Below are positions 17,594 through 25,622 of a stretch of 64,000 bases of DNA, piece after piece; the stretch's first letter is position 1; each line of letters opens with the position of its first letter. Below the pieces are notes generated by a model. That model was not told where the DNA came from, made no database searches, and worked only from the letters and a program-made list of their open reading frames with translations. Source of the stretch: Sulfurimonadaceae bacterium (GTDB lineage: Bacteria > Campylobacterota > Campylobacteria > Campylobacterales > Sulfurimonadaceae); contig JADGDM010000007.1 of NCBI GenBank assembly GCA_016744905.1, positions 1 through 64,000 of the forward strand, given 5' to 3'. Both the position numbers and the translations under genes were made by a program.

Positions 17594-17998
17594 ATGAAAA
17601 TTCTACTCTTTTTTTTACTGCTGTTTGGAAGTTTACACGCACAGCAGTGGAGTGTGGTCTGTTCTAAAAAAATAAAACCAAAATCATTGGCAGAGATTAA
17701 AAGTTTTTATCTAAAAAAAAGACGTTATTTTGAGGGTGTGAAGATTGTCCCAATCAATCTCTCTTACAGCAATCCAGCGCGCATTGATTTTATGTCTATG
17801 GTACTTGAAATAGAAAAAAGCAGATGGCAACGTTATTGGGATAAGATGCACTTTAAGGGTTTTGATACCCCCGTGGTGGTTGAGTCTGTTGAAGCTATGC
17901 GGATGTATCTGGTAAAAATTCCAGGCAGTATCGGTTATCTTCCCTCGAAGATGAATCGTGAAAATTTTTATGAGATAGGTAATTTTGAAAGTAAATAA
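17594..17998 (+). CDS. Short periplasmic PstS-like binding protein
   Basis: This 134-residue protein has a signal peptide (about 1-16) and one PBP-like domain of the kind seen in short phosphate-ABC-transporter-substrate-binding homologues: IVPINLSYSNPARIDF, then RWQRYWDKMHFKGF, then the C-terminal VKIPGSIGYLP. It is about half the length of real PstS, and no ABC transporter genes are near. It lies between a porin and a membrane histidine kinase whose start overlaps its end by 14 bases. It therefore more likely presents a ligand to the kinase than feeds a transporter. That role is inference. Confidence 0.7.
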   Translation: MKILLFFLLLFGSLHAQQWSVVCSKKIKPKSLAEIKSFYLKKRRYFEGVKIVPINLSYSNPARIDFMSMVLEIEKSRWQRYWDKMHFKGFDTPVVVESVEAMRMYLVKIPGSIGYLPSKMNRENFYEIGNFESK

Positions 17999-19436
17999 CT
18001 TTAATATCAAACTTTTTTATCTTCTTTTAGCTGTAGCACTGCTGCCTTTTTATGCGATGCTTTATTATACGTATACACAAAATAGAGTGATACTTGAAGA
18101 TAATGAGCGTATTGAAAATCTTAAGTTTTTAGAGCGTAAAACAGAGGCAATAGCGCGTGACTTGGGCTACATAAAAAATGAGTTGCGTTTTATGAGTTCA
18201 CTTAAAGTGATGGATGATATCTTGAGTGAAGATATTGATAAGCGGATACGCTCTCTTTTAGAAAAGCGTAAAAGTGTATTACCTTTTGAGGTGGACTTTA
18301 TGCTTTTTAATGTCAAAAGTCTTCTGCTTGATACGGATGTGAAAGCGGTTCCAAGTATCTCTTTTTCGCAAGAAATTTACAGTAGTTTTGATCAGCGATT
18401 TTTTCTTGGCCGCTTAGGTGTGCACTGGTATACCTCAAATTTTAAGAATTACTTTTCAAAAGATGATGTGGTAAAAATAGAGATTCAAAATCAAGAAGTG
18501 TATGTACAAAATAGTAAAAAACATCTGGGAAAACGTGTCTCTAAACGATTCTTTGGATCCTACTCCTTAAGCAAGTTCAGTGACGATGCCTTGATGAAAA
18601 AAAGTTTGGACACCTTAGAGTATCAACTCTCAATTATGGCAGTTTTTGGTACATTGGTTTTGATATTTATTGCATTTTTTGTCAGTCGTTTGATGGCGCA
18701 GAGTTTTAAGCGTTTGAGTGCACTACAAGAGGAAAAAATCACCTATCAAAAAAGAGAATTGTTACTGTTAGAAAAAAGCACCCATGCTTACAAAACGCAA
18801 AGCCGATTTATCTCAGCAATGTCGCATGACTTTAGAACCCCACTAAACTCTATCATCGGTTTTTCACAGTTTATCGACCAAGAGAAACTTTTAGATGTGG
18901 AGTATGAAAACTTACCTAAAAATATCGAACGTGCGGGCAAACAGATGTTGACACTAACCAATCAAATCTTAGAGTTTGCCAAGGCGGAGAGTGTGAAAAG
19001 TGAACTTAATATTGAGGGTATTGATATTCAAGCATTATGTGAAGAGTTGAGCGCACTGCATAGTGGCGCGCTGGATAAAAAGAATCTTGTATTTATTTCT
19101 CATTTGGTGCCATGTCTGCTCGAAAGTGACAGAGCGAAGATAAGTTCTATAATCACCAACTTGTTGGCAAATGCTATAAAATATACACAAGAGGGTACGG
19201 TTAGTTTGATACTAAGTGAAGATGCCTTACGTGTTAAAGATAGCGGCGTGGGAATAGATAAAGAGATGAGAGAGTATGTTTTTGAGCCTTTTGTAAGGAT
19301 TAATCCTTCTAAAAAGCTAGAAGGCAGTGGCTTGGGTCTGTCACTAAGTAGATCGTATGCACAAGAGTTGGGGATGAAGTTGTATATTGAAGAGAGTGCG
19401 AATGGAAGCAGTTTTGTATTGGAGTTTGTAAAATGA
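17985..19436 (+). CDS. Membrane sensor histidine kinase
   Basis: This 483-residue kinase starts at a TTG. TM1 (about 9-27) is followed by a periplasmic sensor of about 180 residues and TM2 (about 212-235), then a coiled linker, HisKA with the H-box SAMSHDFRTPLN (His near 281) and an HATPase_c domain with DSGVGI, EGSGLGLSLS and N-box ANAIKYT. It overlaps the PstS-like gene by 14 bases and the response regulator by four, so sensor input and output are translationally linked. The periplasmic domain probably reads the PstS-like protein or its ligand. Confidence 0.92.
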   Translation: MKVNNFNIKLFYLLLAVALLPFYAMLYYTYTQNRVILEDNERIENLKFLERKTEAIARDLGYIKNELRFMSSLKVMDDILSEDIDKRIRSLLEKRKSVLPFEVDFMLFNVKSLLLDTDVKAVPSISFSQEIYSSFDQRFFLGRLGVHWYTSNFKNYFSKDDVVKIEIQNQEVYVQNSKKHLGKRVSKRFFGSYSLSKFSDDALMKKSLDTLEYQLSIMAVFGTLVLIFIAFFVSRLMAQSFKRLSALQEEKITYQKRELLLLEKSTHAYKTQSRFISAMSHDFRTPLNSIIGFSQFIDQEKLLDVEYENLPKNIERAGKQMLTLTNQILEFAKAESVKSELNIEGIDIQALCEELSALHSGALDKKNLVFISHLVPCLLESDRAKISSIITNLLANAIKYTQEGTVSLILSEDALRVKDSGVGIDKEMREYVFEPFVRINPSKKLEGSGLGLSLSRSYAQELGMKLYIEESANGSSFVLEFVK

Positions 19437-20095
19437 GAATATTGGTCGTTGATGATGAGCAGAAATTACGTGAGAATATCTGTACACTTTTAAAGTCACA
19501 CAATTATGAAGCAGAGGGCTCAAGTTCTGGAGAAAAGGCGCTTGATAGACTCTATGAGCAACATTTTGATCTAATAATTTTGGATATTATGATGGAGGAG
19601 ATGAGTGGTTTAGAGATGTTAAAACTTCTACGTGAGGCACAAAATTCGATTACTGTCTTGATGCTAAGTGCGCGTGATCGTATTGAAGATAAGATAGAGG
19701 GTTTAGATATTGGCGCAGATGATTATATGTCTAAGCCCTTCTCTAACCTTGAACTTTTAGCGCGCGTGCGTTCTTTATTACGTCGTGAATCTCAGAGTAA
19801 AAGTGTGAAATTATTTTATAAAGACCTGATACTAGATCAAAGTCTGCGTAGTGTTGAGCGCGCTGGTGCTGTTTTAGATATCACCGCAAAACAGTTTAAA
19901 ATCTTGGAGCTATTTTTAATGAACAGAGATATAGTATTTACCAAGCTTCAACTCTCTGAACATCTTTGGGGTGAAGAGTGTACTATGCGCTCAACCAATG
20001 CTATTGATGCCCATCTTAAAAACTTACGTAAAAAAGTTGGGGTTGAGGTGATAGAGACGATGCGTTCTATTGGCTATATCTGTAGAAGTGTATAG
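19433..20095 (+). CDS. OmpR/PhoB-family response regulator
   Basis: The 220-residue product has a receiver domain with phosphoacceptor Asp51 (LIILDIMME), acidic residues at 7-8 and Lys101 (DYMSKPF), followed by a winged-helix effector domain (about 125-220, ending MRSIGYICRSV). It is encoded between two kinases: a four-base overlap with the membrane kinase upstream, and zero gap to the soluble kinase downstream. It is the only DNA-binding regulator in this cluster. That makes it the best candidate to bind the tandem TTCAT boxes at 16461-16531 and 22175-22212, whose 11-base period suits an OmpR-class dimer. Confidence 0.93.
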   Translation: MRILVVDDEQKLRENICTLLKSHNYEAEGSSSGEKALDRLYEQHFDLIILDIMMEEMSGLEMLKLLREAQNSITVLMLSARDRIEDKIEGLDIGADDYMSKPFSNLELLARVRSLLRRESQSKSVKLFYKDLILDQSLRSVERAGAVLDITAKQFKILELFLMNRDIVFTKLQLSEHLWGEECTMRSTNAIDAHLKNLRKKVGVEVIETMRSIGYICRSV

Positions 20096-20752
20096 ATGAA
20101 AGAATTTTTTGATGAGTTTTTACACGAAATCAAGACGCCTCTTGCGATCATGCGCTCTCATCTTGAGAGTGAGATAGGCAATGAACGTATCCCTTTAGAG
20201 GTGCGCCAAAAACTGGTCTTAGATATAGAAGAGATTGCACGGGTCAATCATCTGGTTAATGAAATGAAAGTGATTATCCAATCACAAAGAGCGCTGCCTC
20301 AACTTGAACTTGAAGAGGTGAGCTTTTTAGCCTTGTTGATTGATGTGGTTGAGTTACTCAGTCCCATAGCGCAAGAAAATAATCAAAACATAGAACTCAA
20401 TGCCCATGAAAATATTACCCTTGTTATGGATGCCAAACGGATAAAACAGCTTTGTTATAACCTTATTAATAATGCTATGAAATATAGCAGTACAGGCGCG
20501 CGCATAGAGGTGAGTTTGTACAGCAGCACCGAGGGTATAGAGTTGCACATTAAAGATAATGGTATAGGAATATCAAAAGAGAATCAAGCCAAGATTTTTG
20601 ACCAGTTTTTTCGTGTGAGTTCCAAAAAAGAGGGCAGTGGGTTAGGCTTGAGTGTGGTGAGTGCAATTGTCTCGATGCACAAGGCACAGATGAGTTTAGA
20701 GAGTACTTTAGGTAAAGGAAGTGAATTTTGCATACTGTTCCCACAATCTTAA
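20096..20752 (+). CDS. Soluble histidine kinase without a sensor domain
   Basis: This 218-residue protein consists of little more than HisKA and HATPase_c domains. The H-box (FLHEIKTPLAIMRS) begins almost at the N-terminus, placing the phosphoacceptor at His10. No membrane segment, PAS or HAMP domain precedes it. The ATPase domain looks complete: NNAMKYS, DNGIGI, GSGLGLSVV. The ATG immediately follows the stop of the OmpR-type regulator. It may act as a phosphatase or phosphorelay partner for the flanking regulators, or take its signal from another protein. An intact upstream sensor region was not found in any frame, so this looks like the full gene. Confidence 0.85.
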   Translation: MKEFFDEFLHEIKTPLAIMRSHLESEIGNERIPLEVRQKLVLDIEEIARVNHLVNEMKVIIQSQRALPQLELEEVSFLALLIDVVELLSPIAQENNQNIELNAHENITLVMDAKRIKQLCYNLINNAMKYSSTGARIEVSLYSSTEGIELHIKDNGIGISKENQAKIFDQFFRVSSKKEGSGLGLSVVSAIVSMHKAQMSLESTLGKGSEFCILFPQS

Positions 20753-21369
20753 TTGTTGATGATGAAGAGCAAAATATAGAGTTGGCGCGTATTGTTTTAC
20801 ATCGTGAGGGCTACACACTTTTTAGTGCTACTGGCGCAAAAGAGGCCTTAGATATATTAAACAATAAAAAAATAGATGTTTTGGTCTTAGATTTGATGAT
20901 GGACGAGATGGATGGCTTTGAAATGTTGGCGCATCTGAGGGAAAAAAATAGTGAAATTAAAACTATTGTAGTGAGTGCGTTGAGTGATGATGAGACTATT
21001 TCACGCGCGCGTACACTTGGTGCACAAGGGTATTTGAGTAAACCTTATGAGATACTGAGTCTGAAAAAAGAGGTAGCGCAGCTACTTTTAAAACATATTG
21101 ATATAGAGGAGTTTTTTGAGAGTATGGCACTTTATCTTACGGAAGAAAAGCGCTATCAACTCTCACGTGATTTTTTTACCCAAGCAACATTTAGTCTTGA
21201 ATTGGAGTTTCTCACAAAGCAGACAAAGCATCCACACTATACTTTATTAGAGAGTACAAATACTCAACTGCAGAGACGATGGAACGCTCTTTTAATATCA
21301 AAGCGCGCTAAAGATGAGTTTTTAGACTCTGCGCGTTTGGAAAAAGAAGCGCAGGGTATTTATCTTTGA
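20728..21369 (+). CDS. Response regulator with non-DNA-binding C-terminal domain
   Basis: The 213-residue product starts at a TTG with a good AAGGAAG ribosome site inside the preceding kinase gene (25-base overlap). Residues 1-118 form a receiver with Asp55 (VLVLDLMMD) and Lys105 (GYLSKPYE). The remaining 95 residues are helical (EEFFESMALYLTEEKRY onward) and match no output domain that I recognise; there is no winged helix, GGDEF or HD-GYP motif. It could be a phosphate sink or a protein-protein adaptor. It ends ten bases into the converging lipoprotein gene. Confidence 0.82.
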   Translation: MHTVPTILIVDDEEQNIELARIVLHREGYTLFSATGAKEALDILNNKKIDVLVLDLMMDEMDGFEMLAHLREKNSEIKTIVVSALSDDETISRARTLGAQGYLSKPYEILSLKKEVAQLLLKHIDIEEFFESMALYLTEEKRYQLSRDFFTQATFSLELEFLTKQTKHPHYTLLESTNTQLQRRWNALLISKRAKDEFLDSARLEKEAQGIYL

Positions 21370-22142
21370 GTTGAACCAAGATCCACTAAGTGCCAAACAC
21401 CTTTAACCCAGTCACCATTAGATTGACCTGATTGAGTATCTTTAACAAACTTATATAGCGGTTTGTTTTTGTACGCCAACTGTTGACTGCCATCACTACG
21501 TTCAAAATATTTAAAGTCACCGCTTACAGTGCCTGTTGGCAGTTTACTTAAGTCAATCTCTTTACTATAGGCTGGCCAAATTGCCAAACAATCCCCTTCA
21601 CAGTTACTTACTAATGCTGTATCTTTATCAAAGGTATATAGGGCAAATCCTTCTGTATTGGTGAGATAGGTTTGTACACGTTTCTCGGGAGATAATTTTG
21701 CTTCATTGATTGGGGTGAAGTCTGCTGGTGGATAGACAAGATGCCATACTTTATTGACATTATCACCTAAGGTATTGCTCGCATTTTCATCTTTAAAAAA
21801 GTAGTAAAGTGCATGTTTTCTGTACGTAGCGTGCTCAGAATTGATAAGACCAAAGTCAACATTATCGCTAATTGAAGCTGAGAATATTGGCCAAATATCC
21901 AAACAAGCACCCAAGCAGTTTGAGACATCAAGGGTATCTGCATCGAAGTTATACAGTGTCATATCATGGGTATCAATGAGATATGAAGCTGCTCTAGTTT
22001 TAGTAGAGAGTTCAACTTTAGTTGCAGTATTGCCCGTAGCCTTATTATTATTATCTACAGTAGGTGAAGTAGAGTCTTCACAGCCAGAGATAAATAGTGT
22101 TGTTGCTAAAGAGAGACTCAGCAGTAGAGGTGTTATTTTCAT
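21360..22142 (-). CDS. Lipoprotein with two Yx(FWY)xxD repeats
   Basis: The 260-residue product has a lipobox (FISGC, Cys21) and two copies of the secreted repeat known as Lipoprotein_15/COG4315. Each copy has YL(I/T)(D/N)T, a YNFDAD or YTFDKD motif, a two-cysteine CxGxC segment (NCLGACLDIWP and NCEGDCLAIWP) and a VWHLV end. The conserved paired cysteines suggest a disulfide or metal site. Function of the family is not established. It is transcribed away from the TonB-receptor gene, under the shared operator at 22175-22212, and converges on the regulator gene. Confidence 0.85.
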   Translation of the reverse strand: MKITPLLLSLSLATTLFISGCEDSTSPTVDNNNKATGNTATKVELSTKTRAASYLIDTHDMTLYNFDADTLDVSNCLGACLDIWPIFSASISDNVDFGLINSEHATYRKHALYYFFKDENASNTLGDNVNKVWHLVYPPADFTPINEAKLSPEKRVQTYLTNTEGFALYTFDKDTALVSNCEGDCLAIWPAYSKEIDLSKLPTGTVSGDFKYFERSDGSQQLAYKNKPLYKFVKDTQSGQSNGDWVKGVWHLVDLGSTQR

Positions 22143-22174
22143 TTTTAATTCCTTGGTTTTTTTAAGTTGACCGA

Positions 22175-22212
22175 AGTTTAGAATGTGAAAATGAATTTTT
22201 TATGAATTTTCA
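22175..22212. promoter_or_regulatory. TTCAT tandem boxes between lipoprotein and TonB-receptor genes
   Basis: Read toward the lipoprotein gene (minus strand), TTCAT occurs at 22206-22202 and 22195-22191, an 11-base period. Exactly 10 bases then precede the -10 TAAACT (22180-22175). Geometry and sequence equal those at 16461-16531. The boxes sit inside a GTGAAAAT...ATTTTCAC imperfect dyad. The TonB-receptor promoter on the plus strand is less clear, with TAACAC at 22226-22231 a weak -10 candidate. Confidence 0.7.
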
Positions 22213-22266
22213 CTTAACACACTTGTAACACTTTTTTTCTACTATTCGTTCGAAATAGGAGTATTT

Positions 22267-24312
22267 ATGAAAAAAGTAGGTCTTTTTACCGCAGGATTAT
22301 TAAGTTTGGTACATGCCAATGATATTGTTAACTTGGATACGGTTACCGTGACAGCCCAGCGCGCTGAGCAGAAGAGTTTGGATCAGTCTTTGAGTATCTC
22401 TAAAAAAGAGGAGAGCGAAATCAAGATGGATCAAGTAGTGTTTCAAAAAGATCTACTCAACTCTATTAGTGGAGTGAATATCTCCCAAACAACTTCAGTA
22501 GTGGGTCACATGACTTCAGTACGTACCCCAATTACAACAGGCCCATATTTTCTCTTTTTACAAGATGGTATCGCAGTTCAATCATCAGGATTTTTTAATC
22601 ACAACGCCTTGGCCTATACCAACTTTGAGTCTGCTTCTTCGGTGGAGGTTTTAAAAGGGGCGGGAACAGCGCTTTATGGCTCAGACGCAGTAGCGGCAAC
22701 TTTTAATGTGCAAACAAAAGAGCCTGCAAAAGAGTTTGAAACGGTACTACGCCTTAAGGGTGGGAGTGATGATTACTACTCTGGATATGCTGAAATCAGT
22801 GACACGATTGATGAGAAACACTCTTACCGTGTTGGTGGTGGTTATACTAAAAACAGAGGATGGAGAGATCATACGGCTTATGAGCGTATGGAAGCACTGC
22901 TTCGTTATGACTACGCACTCAATGAAGACAACCTTTTAAGTTTTAAAGCCAGTGCAAATAAAACGGATGCGGAGCAAGCAGGAACATTAGGTTCACTTGA
23001 TGATTTAGAAAACAATGCACAGAGTGTTGGAAATCTTCAAGATATTATAGATGAGGGTTATAATCCGAAACGTAAGTTTGACTTTGCCCGCGCTTCACTA
23101 GAGTGGAACAACTACAGCTTTGAAGATGTAGAGATCAGTACCATCGCTTATGCACGCTACACCCGTAACCGCTACACAGCGACATGGGAAAACAATCTTC
23201 CAAGCAATGATGCCCGTCAAATCTCTTTAGGTTTGATGCAAAAAAATGATATTGAGTTTGATGGTTTTAATATTATTGTGGGACTTGACTCAGAGTATAC
23301 GGATTCAGATACCAAGTATGTGCAAGAGTTTGATTATGTACCAAGTGGTTGGGGAAGTTCCGTAGATGTGGGAACGATTTATGATTATGATGTGAATTAT
23401 CTTGCTATCGCTCCTTATCTTCATAGTGATATTAACCTTTTAGACAACCTTCTTTTGTCTGCTGGTTTACGTTATGACTATAACGCGTTTGATTATACCA
23501 ATCTTGCTGGCACTGGTGAGTATGGTAACTCTTCATACTACCGTCCAGAGAGTAGAACAGACAGCTTCTCACATCTAAGTCCAAAACTGAGTCTGAGCTA
23601 CAAACCACAAGAGTCATTGAACCTTTATGCGCGCTACGCCAATGGATTTAGAATTCCTCAGGCATCACGTCTGTACTCTGCTAAAGTAACCAGTGATAAT
23701 AAATTTTATGAGCTAGACGCAGAAACTTCGGACACTTTTGAAATAGGGGCTAAGAAACTTTTTGAAGAAGCTTATGTGGAAGCAGCGATTTATTACATGA
23801 GTATCAACGACACCATCACACAGTATGAAGATGCAAATCGTGACCGTTACTATAAAAATGGTGGTCAAAGTATTCATCAAGGGATTGAGCTTAGTTACAC
23901 ACAAAACTATGGCGAACAAGTACGTTCAAAAATAGCTTACTCATACTCACAACACAACTACGTGAATGATGAGCGGTATGGCAACAATGAACAAGCCAGC
24001 GCACCAAATCATAACGCCAATGTACGTCTTTACTATTTACCATCATACCTTCAAAATTTTACACTCTTAGGTGAAGTACAGTACATCAGTGAGTACTGGA
24101 TGGACAATGACAATGAGAACAAATACTCAGGGTATACCGTAGGGAATATCAAAGCAGATTATGAAGTTAATGAGGCACTTAATGTCTTTGCTAAAGTCAA
24201 TAATATCACGGATGAAAAATATGCAGAACAAGCTTCATTTGCTTATGGACGTGAACGTTATACACCCGCCGCACCGAGACAGTTTTTTGCAGGACTTGAA
24301 TACACGTGGTAA
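22267..24312 (+). CDS. TonB-dependent outer-membrane receptor
   Basis: This is a 681-residue receptor with a signal peptide (about 1-17), a TonB-box-like stretch (LDTVTVTA near residue 24), a plug domain (about 45-160, VEVLKGAGTALYGSDAVAATFNVQT) and a 22-strand-type barrel ending FFAGLEYTW. The NITDEKYAEQASFAYGRERY region near the end is the usual barrel signature. The ligand (siderophore, haem, cobalamin or a metal chelate) cannot be told from sequence. A GGAG ribosome site precedes the ATG. The PepSY-like membrane gene overlaps its 3' end by seven bases, a pairing often seen in ferric-chelate uptake. Confidence 0.93.
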   Translation: MKKVGLFTAGLLSLVHANDIVNLDTVTVTAQRAEQKSLDQSLSISKKEESEIKMDQVVFQKDLLNSISGVNISQTTSVVGHMTSVRTPITTGPYFLFLQDGIAVQSSGFFNHNALAYTNFESASSVEVLKGAGTALYGSDAVAATFNVQTKEPAKEFETVLRLKGGSDDYYSGYAEISDTIDEKHSYRVGGGYTKNRGWRDHTAYERMEALLRYDYALNEDNLLSFKASANKTDAEQAGTLGSLDDLENNAQSVGNLQDIIDEGYNPKRKFDFARASLEWNNYSFEDVEISTIAYARYTRNRYTATWENNLPSNDARQISLGLMQKNDIEFDGFNIIVGLDSEYTDSDTKYVQEFDYVPSGWGSSVDVGTIYDYDVNYLAIAPYLHSDINLLDNLLLSAGLRYDYNAFDYTNLAGTGEYGNSSYYRPESRTDSFSHLSPKLSLSYKPQESLNLYARYANGFRIPQASRLYSAKVTSDNKFYELDAETSDTFEIGAKKLFEEAYVEAAIYYMSINDTITQYEDANRDRYYKNGGQSIHQGIELSYTQNYGEQVRSKIAYSYSQHNYVNDERYGNNEQASAPNHNANVRLYYLPSYLQNFTLLGEVQYISEYWMDNDNENKYSGYTVGNIKADYEVNEALNVFAKVNNITDEKYAEQASFAYGRERYTPAAPRQFFAGLEYTW

Positions 24313-25622
24313 AAATATTTAAACTCCATAAGTACTCCGCACTTTTAGCGGGAGTGCTTCTCTTTTTACTGGCAACTACAGGGCTGTTTTTAGACCATAA
24401 AAACTTCTCTTTTATGTATGACATCACTTTTGAAACCGACTCACAAAGTCTACTTAAAAAAGAGAACCGTCTTTTTGAATCGTTTTGGAACAATCCTGCA
24501 GATGCCAGCCATCAGATGAGTTGTGGGCACCGTGGGATTTTTGAGCAGACAAAAGAAGAGAGTAAAGAGATACTTGATATTCAGTGTATGTCTCTTCGAG
24601 ACTCCTCTAAAGGACTGTTTGCAGCGACTTCGGATGGTGTTTATATTTATGATGAAAATATATGGAAATCCTTTGCCCTTGGTGGTGAATATATCAATGC
24701 CCTTTCCTTAGATGACACATCACTTTTTGCAGTCATTGATAAACACAGTATTGTAGAGTTGGATTACACAGGTGCAGAAATTGTACGTCACGATAGAGTA
24801 AAGATAGACAGCGCGCTACTTAAAGAGGATATCAAACTCTCACGCTTCACTAGGGATATTCACTATGGACGGGGTCTTTTTGATGGGATTAGTTCACTGC
24901 TCATTAATGATTATAGTTCTGTGGTTTTGATTTTTTTAACACTCAGTGGGTATATCGCTTGGTACTTTATCAGGAAAAAGAAGCGCGCTCAGTTGGTTAG
25001 AAGTATCATCAAAATACATGCGAGTCTATTTTCTATTTTTGCTATTATCCCTTTACTCCTGTTGGCACTCAGTGGTATCTTGTTGGATCATTCAAAACTC
25101 TTAGGTTCATGGATGAAGTCGGTTAATCTCGAAAATGCTTACCTACCTCCCGTGTACAGAAGTTTAAGTGAAGACATCTGGTCGATAGATCATGACAAAG
25201 GTGTCTATTATATTGGAAATCGCTATGGGGTGTATGAGAGTTCTGATTTAAAACAGTGGGACTTTGCTTCAAAAGGTTTTGCCTATCGTATGAAACGTAT
25301 TGATGGGACATTGTATATAAGTGGAATGGGCGCGCCAAACAGAGTGAAAGTCGATGATAACTATCAGATGTTGAAGAAAAGCCCACACATGTTTAAAGAT
25401 ATATCCATAGAAAAAGAGAAAAATATCTTTCTAGCCCACCACAGTGATGTGCAGCTCCCAGAATTTACGAGTATCACACTTTATACGCTACTGCTTGCCT
25501 TGCATGATGGAACTTTTTTCGCCTCCTGGTGGGTTTGGATTAACGATATAGGCGCTGTATTATTGATGGTGATTCTATTTACAGGACTAGCGCGCTACAT
25601 GAAAAGAAAGAAAATTATTTAA
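24306..25622 (+). CDS. PepSY-like inner-membrane protein with duplicated TM-His unit
   Basis: The 438-residue product starts at a GTG within the receptor's last codons. Hydrophobic segments lie at about 11-29, 203-222, 240-262 and 413-430. The first and third share a motif: KLHKY followed about 20 residues on by TGLFLDHKN, and IKIHASL followed by SGILLDHSK. This looks like a duplicated PepSY-type helix with flanking histidines that could bind haem. The large periplasmic regions between have no signature I know. PepSY-type partners of TonB receptors commonly reduce imported ferric complexes, which is the most likely role here. Confidence 0.75.
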   Translation: MVKIFKLHKYSALLAGVLLFLLATTGLFLDHKNFSFMYDITFETDSQSLLKKENRLFESFWNNPADASHQMSCGHRGIFEQTKEESKEILDIQCMSLRDSSKGLFAATSDGVYIYDENIWKSFALGGEYINALSLDDTSLFAVIDKHSIVELDYTGAEIVRHDRVKIDSALLKEDIKLSRFTRDIHYGRGLFDGISSLLINDYSSVVLIFLTLSGYIAWYFIRKKKRAQLVRSIIKIHASLFSIFAIIPLLLLALSGILLDHSKLLGSWMKSVNLENAYLPPVYRSLSEDIWSIDHDKGVYYIGNRYGVYESSDLKQWDFASKGFAYRMKRIDGTLYISGMGAPNRVKVDDNYQMLKKSPHMFKDISIEKEKNIFLAHHSDVQLPEFTSITLYTLLLALHDGTFFASWWVWINDIGAVLLMVILFTGLARYMKRKKII

